Source: Eubacterium sp. (GTDB taxonomy: Bacteria > Bacillota > Clostridia > Lachnospirales > Lachnospiraceae). From it: a stretch of DNA of 64,000 bases. Location: positions 1-64,000 of the forward strand of contig JAFRGL010000020.1 of assembly GCA_017433825.1 (NCBI GenBank), in the 5' to 3' direction. Of the stretch, positions 41,919 through 49,713 are shown piece after piece. A program made the translations under genes and the position numbers. The notes under the pieces were generated by a model. That model saw nothing but the letters and a program-made list of their open reading frames with translations, did not search any database and was not told the origin of the DNA. Positions within the stretch are counted from its first letter, which is position 1, and every line of letters starts with the position of its first letter.

Positions 41919-42217
41919 TTTCTCACTCACTCCTGGATTTTTCACAATTGGATACAATTCTTAATTCTCTCAGGCCCATGTATTTCTACCCATGACTGAT
42001 TATTTAAAGAAAAAGGTAGAATCTCACAGCCAGTCAGGACTTGATATTTCTACTCCGGACTTCAGTTTTAAAGAAAAGGATAGAATCATACGGTCGCTGC
42101 AGCCTCTGTTTTTCTACCCCTGACCAAAATTCTACGGTTAAGGGCAGAATCCCCGGCCCAGCCGGGCCTTGATTCTTCTGTCCTCAAACGTTATATTAAG
42201 TATATGGATAGAAAACG
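41919..42217 (+). repeat. 64-bp tandem repeat array, about 4.7 units, each hairpin-forming
   Basis: Units start at 41919, 41983, 42047, 42111 and 42175, exactly 64 bp apart. The common core is TTTCTACYC ... TTTAAAGAAAAGG(A/T)AGAATC. In each unit TTCTAYCC at the start can pair with GGATAGAA about 30 nt later, so each makes a stem-loop. The three central units are best conserved; the first and last are diverged. The array fills the gap between yraN and rnhB. There is no cas gene and no repeat-spacer pattern. Confidence 0.85.
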
Positions 42218-42265
42218 ACCGAAATGAAATGGCTGTTTACGAAGATAAAGAGGTCTCAATTAACC

Positions 42266-42922
42266 ATGACCAAGAAAGAAGAAGCCGAGCTTAGGCGGGC
42301 GGAGAAACTGCAGAAGGAAACCGAGCGGGTGGAGTCCTTATGCGAATATGAAAAGAAATATGCCGCTGCGGGCTTTATCTGCGGCATCGATGAAGTGGGC
42401 CGCGGTCCTCTGGCAGGCCCGGTGGTGGCCGGAGCGGTGATACTGCCGGCGGACTGCAGGATTCTTTACATTAATGACTCAAAAAAGCTCTCGGAGAAAA
42501 AGCGCGAACTGCTTTGCGAAGAGATTAAGGAGAAGGCGGTCTCCTGGGCTGTGGGCATCGTGTCCTGGGAAGTGATCGATGAAATCAATATCCTGCAGGC
42601 CACCTACGAGGCCATGCGGCAGGCCATCGCAAAGCTTGACCCCGCACCTGCCCTGCTTTTAAATGACGCCGTGAAAATCCCCGGTATCGACATTCCGCAG
42701 GTGCCGATTATCAAGGGCGACGCCAAATCCCAGTCCATCGCGGCTGCCAGCATCATCGCCAAGGTGACCAGGGACCATATGATGGAGGAATACGACAAGC
42801 TCTATCCCGGCTATGATTTCGCCGGCAACAAGGGCTACGGCACCGCCGCTCACATCGCCGCCATAAAAGAAAAAGGTCCCTGCCCGATTCATCGGAGGAC
42901 CTTTATCAAAAACTTTGTATAA
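42266..42922 (+). CDS. rnhB: Ribonuclease HII
   Basis: 218 residues from the ATG at 42266 (GAGGT upstream, slightly long spacing); an ATG at 42224 without site is the alternative. It removes RNA from RNA-DNA hybrids and misincorporated ribonucleotides. The active-site signature GIDEVGRGPLAGPVVAGAV carries the Asp-Glu-x-Gly-Arg-Gly motif, and further acidic residues are in LLNDAVKIP and VTRDHMMEEYD. C-terminal NKGYGTAAHI and HRRTF are also typical. It is preceded by the 64-bp repeat array and followed by REP-like hairpins. Confidence 0.95.
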   Translation: MTKKEEAELRRAEKLQKETERVESLCEYEKKYAAAGFICGIDEVGRGPLAGPVVAGAVILPADCRILYINDSKKLSEKKRELLCEEIKEKAVSWAVGIVSWEVIDEINILQATYEAMRQAIAKLDPAPALLLNDAVKIPGIDIPQVPIIKGDAKSQSIAAASIIAKVTRDHMMEEYDKLYPGYDFAGNKGYGTAAHIAAIKEKGPCPIHRRTFIKNFV

Positions 42923-42942
42923 GCCTTCCCCTTCAGGAAGGT

Positions 42943-43080
42943 TTTCCTCACCCGCCGGCTAAAGCCGGCACCCTCTCCACAGGAGAGGGCTTTCCTCACC
43001 CGCCGGCTAAAGCCGGCACCCTCCCCTCAGGGGAGGGCTTTTTACTGTCTCGACCTCTCACAAGGTGGAGAGGGCTTTTT
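42943..43080. repeat. REP-like palindromic repeats, two full and one partial copy
   Basis: Copies at 42943 and 42991 (48-bp period) share TTTCCTCACCCGCCGGCTAA and then AGCCGGCACCCTC, ending in a CTCTCC/GGAGAG type hairpin and GGGCTTT. A third, degenerate copy ends in GGAGAGGGCTTTTT at 43080. The hairpins with T-runs also serve as terminator between convergent rnhB and kdpE. The pattern recalls REP-like repeats of gut Firmicutes. Confidence 0.85.
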
Positions 43081-43780
43081 ATTCCACTTTCAGCATACGG
43101 TAGCCGATGCCGATGTGTGTCTGGATGTACTGCGGGGAATCCGGTGCAGCCTCCAGCTTTTTACGCAGGGTAGCCATAAACACGCGCAGGGAAGCCACGT
43201 CATTGTCCCAGCTGCTGCCCCAGACGCTTCTGGTGATAAATGTGTGGGTCAGCACCTTGCCCACATTCCTGGCCAGCAGGCATAAGAGCTTATACTCAAT
43301 GGGCGTAAGCTTCATTTCCTCGCCGTTCAGGTATGCGCACCCCGCGGGAAAATCAATCTTCAGCTGACCGTTTACGAAGATGGCATTGGAAGCCGTATCC
43401 GGATTCTGCAGCAGGGAAAGCCGCCTTACCGTTACCCTTAAGCGGGCCAGCAGCTCCTCCACGGAGAAGGGCTTGGTCAGGTAATCGTCCGCGCCAGCGT
43501 CCAGGGCCTCTATCTTGTCTTCATCCTCGCTTCTGGCGCTGATGACGATGATGGGCATGTTGGACCAGCTGCGGATTCTTTTTATGACCTCTACGCCGTC
43601 CATATCCGGCAGTCCTAAATCCAGGAATACCACATCCGGGTTGTAGGTTGCCGCCTGCATGACGCCGTCTTCGCCGTTTGCCGCTGTTATGAATTTGTAA
43701 TCGTGGGTTTTTAAGGTGGTGCTGATAAGGTTCCTGACCGGCTGGTCATCCTCTACAATCAGAACCGTGATTTTATTCAT
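43079..43780 (-). CDS. kdpE: KdpE-type response regulator
   Basis: 233 residues. Receiver domain with acidic pair VEDDQ, phosphorylated Asp in VVFLDLGLPDMDG and Lys in LTKPF; C-terminal OmpR/PhoB winged helix (LTPIEYKLLCLLARNVGKVL, ending THIGIGYRML). The start overlaps the end of kdpD by eight bases (ATGAATAA), showing coupling. It probably binds the 11-bp direct-repeat operator upstream of trkH (47565-47651). Confidence 0.93.
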   Translation of the reverse strand: MNKITVLIVEDDQPVRNLISTTLKTHDYKFITAANGEDGVMQAATYNPDVVFLDLGLPDMDGVEVIKRIRSWSNMPIIVISARSEDEDKIEALDAGADDYLTKPFSVEELLARLRVTVRRLSLLQNPDTASNAIFVNGQLKIDFPAGCAYLNGEEMKLTPIEYKLLCLLARNVGKVLTHTFITRSVWGSSWDNDVASLRVFMATLRKKLEAAPDSPQYIQTHIGIGYRMLKVE

Positions 43781-45794
43781 GTATAGCTACCTCCCCTTCC
43801 GGCAAAATAAAGGTAAAGATACACCCGGAAGGCTCATTATCTGACAGGGAGATGCTGCCGCCGTGGGCTTCCACGATGGACTTGCACAAAGCCAGGCCAA
43901 GACCTAGGCTCTTCCTGCTGTCCCTGCCCGCATTCTGTCCGGTGAAGAACATATCAAATACATGCCCCTGCTCTTCCTTTGGGATGCCGGGCCCGTTGTC
44001 CGCCACGTGCACAGCCACAAAGCCGTCTTTCCTCTCATAGGAAATCTGTATGACTGACCCTGCTTCCGTATATTTTACTGCATTATTGATGAGATTGACA
44101 AGCACCTGTACGATAAGCTTCGCATCCATTTTCGCAAAAAGCAGATCATTGTTCCTTTCCACGAAAATCCGGTGTGCCGTGCTGGTGCGGGACACGTGCT
44201 TCAAGGCCTCGTCCACCACGTCCTCCACCAGCTCGCTGGCCAGGTTCATGGTCATCCTGCCGTCCTCAATCCGGGTAACGGACAGGAGGTTTTCCACCAG
44301 GTTGATAAGCCATTCGGAATCATCGTAAATATCCGTGAATATCTGCTGCCTGGTATCCTCGTCCAGCTGCTCATAATGCGACAGCAGGTTGCTGGCATTG
44401 CCGGAAATAGACGTAAGCGGCGTACGCAGGTCGTGGGAAATGGACCTTAACAGGTTCGCCCGCAGCTGTTCGTTCTGGGCCTTTAAGGCCGCCTGTTCCT
44501 TCTCCGAAGCATTCCTTAAGTTTTCCATGGCCAGCGCGCATTCGCCTAAAATAGACATCAGCACGCTGTACTCGAAAGATTCCGGCTGGCGTTCCCGCAG
44601 ATCGATGCCGACCACGCCGTAGACTTTGTCGCTGATGAGTACCGCAAGATACATGGCGTTTGCCTCCGGGAAGCGGTCCGTGCCCGCGCCGGCCCTTCTT
44701 TTGTTATCCAGCACCCACTGGGCCGTATCGTATTCCTTCGTCCCGAAAAACGCAGGGCTTTTCTCCCCGTCATTGACCGGGAAAACATAGCCTTTACCCA
44801 GCGTATTTCCTTCTACGGCATAAAATACCACGTCTGTATTCAAAAGCAGGATAACCTGGTTTGCGGTAATCCTTATGACTTCATTTTCATCCTTCGCCTT
44901 CTGCAGCATCTGGTTGGTATCCAGAAGAACCTTCGTACGGAAGGCCGCGCGGGAGGACTGTCTGGCGTTGTCCTGCAGACGGTTGGCCAGGGTACCGGTG
45001 ATCAGTGACGCCACCAGCATGACCGCAAAGGTGACAGCGTATTCCGTTTCATAGGTGTGGAAGCTGTATTTTGGTTCGATGAAGAAATAGTTGAACAAAA
45101 GCACGCCCGCCAGGGATCCGATAAAGCTGACCGACAGGCTGGTGGTAAGGGTGGCCGAAATCAGCACGCCCAGGATGTACAGTGTGATAATATTCGCTTC
45201 GGAAAAGCCCAGGTTGGAAAACAGCAGCCCCAGGCAGGTCATGCCTGCCAGCAGCAGCGCCGTTACGAGAAGCTCCCTGCCGGAGGGCAGGATATTCCGG
45301 ATCGGTCCGAAACTCTGGGTCCGGCTTCTCAAGTCAGCCGAGGAATCCGGGATAATGTAGATTTCAATATCCGGAGCGTTGACGATAAGCTGCTCCGTCA
45401 GGTTCGAGCCGCCTCGGAAAGGCTTTTTCTTCTGCGTACTGCGGCCGATAACGATTCTCGTTACGCCGGAGGCTCGGGCAAACTCCGCTATCTGGTAGGG
45501 AATGTTGTCCCCGATTACCGTGGTAATCGAGGCCCCTTTTCTTTCCGCCAGGCGGATATTTCCGGCAAGCCTGGCCTTGTCTTCCGCAGACATGCTTTCC
45601 CTGTCGGAAGCCTGGACATATACAGCGGTAAATACAGCATGAAAAGCAACCGCAAGTTTTGCGGCTGCTTCTATAATCTTTGCGTTGGAAGGCGAGGAGG
45701 ACAGGCAGACCAGGATATGCTCCTGGTTTTTCTGCCCGATAAGTTCCTCCGTTATCGTCCCGTGCGTATTTTCAGTTAACAATTCATCTGTCAT
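43773..45794 (-). CDS. kdpD: KdpD-type sensor histidine kinase lacking the N-terminal KdpD domain
   Basis: 673 residues against about 890 in E. coli: the nucleotide-binding KdpD domain (about 210 residues) is absent. The protein starts with a universal-stress domain (25-150) carrying SSS at 32-34, exactly 20 residues, then FTAVY at 55-59, the c-di-AMP signature SxS-X20-FTAxY known from S. aureus KdpD. Four membrane helices follow (about 175-280), then a GAF-like domain, HisKA (SISHDLRTPLTSISG) and ATPase (NLINNAVKY, DNGPGIP, GLGLALCKS). It senses potassium/c-di-AMP and phosphorylates KdpE. Confidence 0.93.
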   Translation of the reverse strand: MTDELLTENTHGTITEELIGQKNQEHILVCLSSSPSNAKIIEAAAKLAVAFHAVFTAVYVQASDRESMSAEDKARLAGNIRLAERKGASITTVIGDNIPYQIAEFARASGVTRIVIGRSTQKKKPFRGGSNLTEQLIVNAPDIEIYIIPDSSADLRSRTQSFGPIRNILPSGRELLVTALLLAGMTCLGLLFSNLGFSEANIITLYILGVLISATLTTSLSVSFIGSLAGVLLFNYFFIEPKYSFHTYETEYAVTFAVMLVASLITGTLANRLQDNARQSSRAAFRTKVLLDTNQMLQKAKDENEVIRITANQVILLLNTDVVFYAVEGNTLGKGYVFPVNDGEKSPAFFGTKEYDTAQWVLDNKRRAGAGTDRFPEANAMYLAVLISDKVYGVVGIDLRERQPESFEYSVLMSILGECALAMENLRNASEKEQAALKAQNEQLRANLLRSISHDLRTPLTSISGNASNLLSHYEQLDEDTRQQIFTDIYDDSEWLINLVENLLSVTRIEDGRMTMNLASELVEDVVDEALKHVSRTSTAHRIFVERNNDLLFAKMDAKLIVQVLVNLINNAVKYTEAGSVIQISYERKDGFVAVHVADNGPGIPKEEQGHVFDMFFTGQNAGRDSRKSLGLGLALCKSIVEAHGGSISLSDNEPSGCIFTFILPEGEVAIHE

Positions 45795-45814
45795 AATCCA
45801 TCACCGGATTTATT

Positions 45815-46099
45815 TTACAGCTTTCCCGTGCCGGTGGCAACCCTGACGGATACCTGCTGCACATCCTTTCCTCTGGATATTATAACATAAGCCGGCTTTT
45901 TTATCCTGTTTTCCGGAAGTTTTACCGGTTCTTTTTCTTCTTCCTCTTCTTCATCCGTCTCGACAAGCAGAGGCTCGTCATATTCCTTCAGCACGGCCTT
46001 CTGGTAAGAAGCGATGTAAGGCGTTGCCTTTTTCATTACTATAAAACCTGCAATAAAAAATGCGGCAACCGCGACCAGCAGCAGAATATCTCTTAACAT
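45815..46099 (-). CDS. Small single-pass membrane protein of the trkH-kdpDE operon, 94 aa
   Basis: Start ATG at 46099 with GAGGTGAAGGA; the upstream GTG is part of that site. One membrane helix (DILLLVAVAAFFIAGFIVM) is followed by an acidic run (ETDEEEEEEKE) and a basic, beta-like tail (AYVIISRGKDVQQVSVRVA). It lies 20 nt before kdpD and 73 nt after trkH. No family recognised. Its position suggests a channel accessory or a sensor-coupling peptide. Confidence 0.7.
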   Translation of the reverse strand: MLRDILLLVAVAAFFIAGFIVMKKATPYIASYQKAVLKEYDEPLLVETDEEEEEEKEPVKLPENRIKKPAYVIISRGKDVQQVSVRVATGTGKL

Positions 46100-46172
46100 T
46101 TCCTTCACCTCGTATTACTTAAATGCAGCTTCTGCAATTGATAAGTTCTTTGTATATGCAAAATGTCTTTTG

Positions 46173-47510
46173 TTATCCTACGGTAATCTTTTCTGTCGGG
46201 CAGATAAGGGTTTCCTTCTTTTTCTTGGAGACTGCCGCAAAAAGGAGCGTCAGTCCGCCTACCCTGCCGAAATACATCAGGCATATCAGCACCAGCCGGG
46301 AAGCCAGTCCCAGGGAAGGCGTCATGCCCAGGCTTAATCCTACCGTACCGATGGCCGAAGCGGTTTCAAAGAAGCATTCCCCGAAGGGAAGCACCTCTGC
46401 CGCGCTGATGATAAGCGCCCCCAGCACTGAAAAGAAAAGATACATCGTCATGATGGTGGAAGCCTTCTTGACCACGTCGTCCTCTATCCGTCTGCCGAAA
46501 TAGGTGGCGTTCTTTTTCTGGTTGAAGGCTGCGGCAATGTTCGCGAAAAGAACCGCTGCCGTGGTGGTCTTCATACCGCCTGCCGTGGACCCCGGCGCGC
46601 CGCCTATCAGCATCAGCACCACCAGTACCGCCCTTCCGGCCCCGCTCATAGCGGAAAGGTTTGCGGTGTTAAAGCCAGCCGTCCTTGGCGTTATGGCCTG
46701 GAAGACGGATTTCATCACCCGTTCCGCCGCGGGCATTCCCGCAAAGTCCCGGAGGAAAAACAGGAGGAAGGGGATGGCTATCAGTATCACCGTGATTGTG
46801 AGAATCACCTTGCTCTGCATACGGTATTTCCGGAACCGGAAACCGTGGGTCCTGACATCATCCCAGGTTAAGAATCCGATACCGCCTACGACAATCAGTA
46901 CGCAGATGACGGTAACCACCAGCGGATTATCCGCAAATGAGGTCAGTGAGGAGAATGCACCGGTTTCACTGCCCATGACGTCGAAGCCTGCATTGCAGAA
47001 GGCGGACACCGAATGGAAGACGGACATCCATATGCCTTTCATGCCGAACCGGCTGCAGAAGGCCGGCATCATCACGGCCGCCCCGCCGAATTCCAGTATC
47101 AGGGAAACCTTCAGGATAAAGCCTGTCATCTTGACGATACCGCCCAGCTGCGGCGCTGACAGGGCATCCTGCAGGGTACTTCTCTGCATCAGGCCTATTT
47201 TTTTGCCCGATGCCATGACCAGCAGTATTCCGACGGAGATTACCCCCAGGCCGCCTATCTGTATCAGCACCAGGATGACCGCCTGTCCGAAATACGTCCA
47301 GGTGACGGCGGTATCCCTTACCACGAGCCCGGTCACGCAGACCGCCGACGTGGCGGTAAACAGGGAATCGGAGAATGAAACGCGGGTACCGTCTGCCGAG
47401 GCCGCCGGAAGCATCAAAAGAAGGGCTCCGACAAGGATAACCCCTGCGAAACCGAAGATGATGATCTGGAACGTGCTCAGTTTTCTGGTAAACAGCCTGA
47501 TCCGCGACAT
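46173..47510 (-). CDS. TrkH/KtrB family potassium channel subunit
   Basis: 445 residues from the ATG at 47510 (GGTGG upstream). Four M1-P-M2 repeats; the pore glycines are seen in ATSAVCVTGL, SAFCNAGFD, ITPRTAGFNT and ASAIGTVGLSL. The length and TSAVCVTGLVVRDT opening fit KtrB-type sodium-dependent potassium channels. A KtrA/TrkA partner is not adjacent. It starts an operon with the small membrane protein and kdpDE, so potassium uptake and its sensor are co-expressed. Confidence 0.92.
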   Translation of the reverse strand: MSRIRLFTRKLSTFQIIIFGFAGVILVGALLLMLPAASADGTRVSFSDSLFTATSAVCVTGLVVRDTAVTWTYFGQAVILVLIQIGGLGVISVGILLVMASGKKIGLMQRSTLQDALSAPQLGGIVKMTGFILKVSLILEFGGAAVMMPAFCSRFGMKGIWMSVFHSVSAFCNAGFDVMGSETGAFSSLTSFADNPLVVTVICVLIVVGGIGFLTWDDVRTHGFRFRKYRMQSKVILTITVILIAIPFLLFFLRDFAGMPAAERVMKSVFQAITPRTAGFNTANLSAMSGAGRAVLVVLMLIGGAPGSTAGGMKTTTAAVLFANIAAAFNQKKNATYFGRRIEDDVVKKASTIMTMYLFFSVLGALIISAAEVLPFGECFFETASAIGTVGLSLGMTPSLGLASRLVLICLMYFGRVGGLTLLFAAVSKKKKETLICPTEKITVG

Positions 47511-47538
47511 TGCATCCACCTTTCCTTTCTATGGTTAA

Positions 47539-47651
47539 ATTGTAAAACAGCAGGAAAAAAAACGGTGTTAAGGTTTGGACTGCCTGTGTTAAGAAGGCAT
47601 AAAGCCCGCATTAAGGCCGCATAAAATCCGCATTAAGATTGTATAAAGAAA
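47539..47651 (-). promoter_or_regulatory. trkH promoter with 11-bp direct-repeat operator
   Basis: Six consecutive 11-mers occupy 47586-47651 on the plus strand, each beginning GCATTAAG/GCATAAAG-like: GTGTTAAGAAG, GCATAAAGCCC, GCATTAAGGCC, GCATAAAATCC, GCATTAAGATT, GTATAAAGAAA. Another half-site, GTGTTAAGGTT, lies at 47565. On the minus strand the -10 is TACAAT (complement of 47539-47544) and the -35 is poor and covered by the 47565 half-site. An 11-bp period is the mode of OmpR/PhoB-family regulators, so KdpE is the natural candidate. Confidence 0.75.
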
Positions 47652-47682
47652 AAACGCACAGACATTCACATCCGTGCGTTTT
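47649..47682 (-). terminator. Terminator of the rbgA operon
   Basis: Minus strand AAAACGCACGGA and TGTCTGTGCGTTTTTT. It ends the ribosome operon and abuts the outermost repeat of the trkH operator. Confidence 0.85.
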
Positions 47683-47700
47683 CGTCAAACACATATATTC

Positions 47701-48549
47701 TTAATTGTCTTCCGGAAGCTCCAGGGTAATCCTGCCCAACTTCCCGCTGCGGAAATCATCCAGCACCGCATTGGCAGCCTTTTCATAGGAAATCTCCCCG
47801 TTTTTGCCCAGGCAGCCCCTTTTTTCACCAATGGCATAAAGCATCTCATGGGCGGGGAGGCTTTCGTCTGTGCCGTACCGTTCGTAAAGCTTTGCGGGAT
47901 AGTTCTTCACACAAAAATCCAGGAACAGAAGACTTAATTCCTCCGTGTTCAGCACCTCATCCTTCACCGATCCGATGAAAGCCAGATTTCTGCCTACGGT
48001 TTCGTCCTCGAATTTCGGCCAGAGGATGCCGGGGGTATCCAGAAGCTCCAGCATTTTGCCCACCTTTATCCACTGCTTTCCCTTGGTTACGCCGGGCTTG
48101 TTGCCGGTTTTGGCGCTGGCCCTTCCGGCGAAGGAATTGATGAAGGTGGATTTGCCTACGTTGGGGATGCCGGCCACCATGGCCCGGATGGGCCGGTTTT
48201 TAATGCCCCGCTTTTTATCCCGCTCCAGTTTTTCCCTGCAGGCGTCCAGGATAATGCCGTTAATCTGTTTAACAAAAGAACGGCTTCTGGAATCCGCGGC
48301 CAGCACTTTCACATTTCCGGCGGAAAATTTCTCCGCCCACAGCTTGTTGGCCTTCTCGTCTGCCAGGTCCGCTTTATTTAAAAGAACAAGCCGGGCTTTA
48401 TTCCTGCCCAGCTCATCAATGTCCGGATTTCTGGAGGAAAGGGGCGCCCGCGCATCCACCAGCTCAATGATGAGGTCAATGAGCTTTATATCTTCGGCCA
48501 TCTGCCGCTTGGCCTTCGTCATATGACCCGGATACCATTGAATGTCCAT
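47701..48549 (-). CDS. rbgA: Ribosome biogenesis GTPase A
   Basis: 282 residues of the circularly permuted YlqF/RbgA GTPase family that acts in late 50S assembly. QWYPGHMTKAKRQMAEDIKL opens the protein; G4 LLNKADL comes before G1 GIPNVGKSTFINSF, and G3 is DTPGILWP. The C-terminal ANTAR-like helical tail is present. AAGGAGG precedes the ATG. It directly follows the lepB-like gene (11-nt gap), the usual Firmicutes order. Confidence 0.96.
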   Translation of the reverse strand: MDIQWYPGHMTKAKRQMAEDIKLIDLIIELVDARAPLSSRNPDIDELGRNKARLVLLNKADLADEKANKLWAEKFSAGNVKVLAADSRSRSFVKQINGIILDACREKLERDKKRGIKNRPIRAMVAGIPNVGKSTFINSFAGRASAKTGNKPGVTKGKQWIKVGKMLELLDTPGILWPKFEDETVGRNLAFIGSVKDEVLNTEELSLLFLDFCVKNYPAKLYERYGTDESLPAHEMLYAIGEKRGCLGKNGEISYEKAANAVLDDFRSGKLGRITLELPEDN

Positions 48550-48560
48550 GCCGGCCCTCC

Positions 48561-49148
48561 TTAATGAATCAGTCCGAAATCCGAAAACGGCTTAATCCGA
48601 AGCCAGACCTTGCCCCTGACGGCGGACTTGGAGACCAGTCCGATGCCGGGATGCCGGCTGTCCTCGGAATTGTTCCGGTTGTCCCCCAGCACGAAATACT
48701 GGTTGCCGGAAAGCGTGATGGGCTCCTCCGCCAGGCCGGGGTTTACGATAGTATCATAGCTGCCGTATTCCTCATACGGTTCGCCGTTGATGTAGATGCT
48801 TCCGTCTTTAATCTGGACGGTTTCCCGGGGAAGCCCGATGACCCGGCGGAAAATCACGGCTGCATTGCCGTCCTCCGCTGTGGTAAAGGCGATAATATCC
48901 CCGCGCTTCGGCTCGCCTAAAATGTAGGAGCCGCTGTTTAGGAGCACCTTGTCGCCGTTCATCAGGGTACCTTCCATGGCGGAATCCGGGATGGATTCCA
49001 TATGGCAGAAATAATAGGCGCAGAAAAAAGCCAGGGCAACCACCACTATCAGCTCGATGATAAGGCGGGAGACCTTCCTTGCTTTCTGCTGCCAGACATA
49101 TTCCTTCAGATATCCGGGATAACGTTTTTCCGTGCTCCTGGCTGCCAT
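48561..49148 (-). CDS. Signal peptidase I-like protein with altered catalytic residues
   Basis: 195 residues in the locus that normally holds lepB (between rplS and rbgA). A membrane helix at about 28-48 is followed by the S26 fold. In active enzymes Ser precedes Met in the box G-x-SM-x-x-T; here the box reads IPDSAMEGTL, with Ala57 before Met58 and Ser56 one place early. The catalytic Lys of (K)RVIGLPGD is Arg101 in IFRRVIGLP. Boxes D and E (FVLGDNRNNSEDSRH) are intact. It may be an inactive homologue or one with shifted chemistry; a second, functional lepB would then be needed elsewhere. Confidence 0.85.
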   Translation of the reverse strand: MAARSTEKRYPGYLKEYVWQQKARKVSRLIIELIVVVALAFFCAYYFCHMESIPDSAMEGTLMNGDKVLLNSGSYILGEPKRGDIIAFTTAEDGNAAVIFRRVIGLPRETVQIKDGSIYINGEPYEEYGSYDTIVNPGLAEEPITLSGNQYFVLGDNRNNSEDSRHPGIGLVSKSAVRGKVWLRIKPFSDFGLIH

Positions 49149-49175
49149 TCGTAAGCTTCTCCTTTGACAAAAAAT

Positions 49176-49211
49176 AGAAACAGGCTCCGGGCATTTGCAT
49201 GTCGGAGCCTG
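49176..49211 (-). terminator. Terminator between rplS and the lepB-like gene
   Basis: CAGGCTCCG and CGGAGCCTG pair, followed on the minus strand by TTTCTATTTTTT. It may attenuate read-through from rplS. Confidence 0.78.
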
Positions 49212-49222
49212 GCAGAATTTGA

Positions 49223-49567
49223 TTATCTGGCTTCTTTAACCTTCGCGGCCTTACCTACTCTCTCTCTTAAGTAGTTCAGTTTCGCGCGTCTTACTTTACC
49301 GCGGCGTACAACTTCCACGTCCACTACGTTGGGGGAATGGATGGGCCAGGTCTTTTCAACGCCGATGCCGTTGGAGGTTTTACGCACCGTAAAGGTTTCA
49401 CGGGAGCTTCCGCCCTGCCTCTTGATTACGATGCCTTCGAAAATCTGTACACGTTCCTTCTCGCCTTCTTTGATACGGTTGTGCACTCTTACGGTGTCGC
49501 CCACGTTGAATTTCGGGGTCTCTGCCTTCAGCTGGGCAGCCTCGATGCTCTTGATAATGTCGTTCAT
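49223..49567 (-). CDS. rplS: 50S ribosomal protein L19
   Basis: 114 residues, normal length. [40 protein letters not shown] and [19 protein letters not shown] are the L19 signature. It sits at the 30S-50S interface. TAAGGAGAGATTAAAG precedes the ATG. The 146-nt gap upstream to trmD is A+T-rich and holds no obvious promoter; a leader regulated by L19, as known in Bacillus, cannot be excluded. Confidence 0.97.
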   Translation of the reverse strand: MNDIIKSIEAAQLKAETPKFNVGDTVRVHNRIKEGEKERVQIFEGIVIKRQGGSSRETFTVRKTSNGIGVEKTWPIHSPNVVDVEVVRRGKVRRAKLNYLRERVGKAAKVKEAR

Positions 49568-49713
49568 CTTTAATCTCTCCTTAATCTATATTTGGATGTT
49601 CATACCACCGATAAACGTGGAAGCGGACCATCTTTTAAACATAAGCGAATGATATATTACTACGAAAATGTATGGATTGCAAGGGTTTTTCTTAAGTTTT
49701 TTGAATCTGCACT

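Noticed and set aside
41919..42217. CRISPR array
   Set aside because: Units are contiguous 64-mers with drifting interiors, not identical repeats with unique spacers, and no cas genes are present.
46504..47538. Plus-strand open frame of 344 codons
   Set aside because: Antisense of the TrkH/KtrB gene; protein is Pro/Thr/Arg-rich without hydrophobic pattern.
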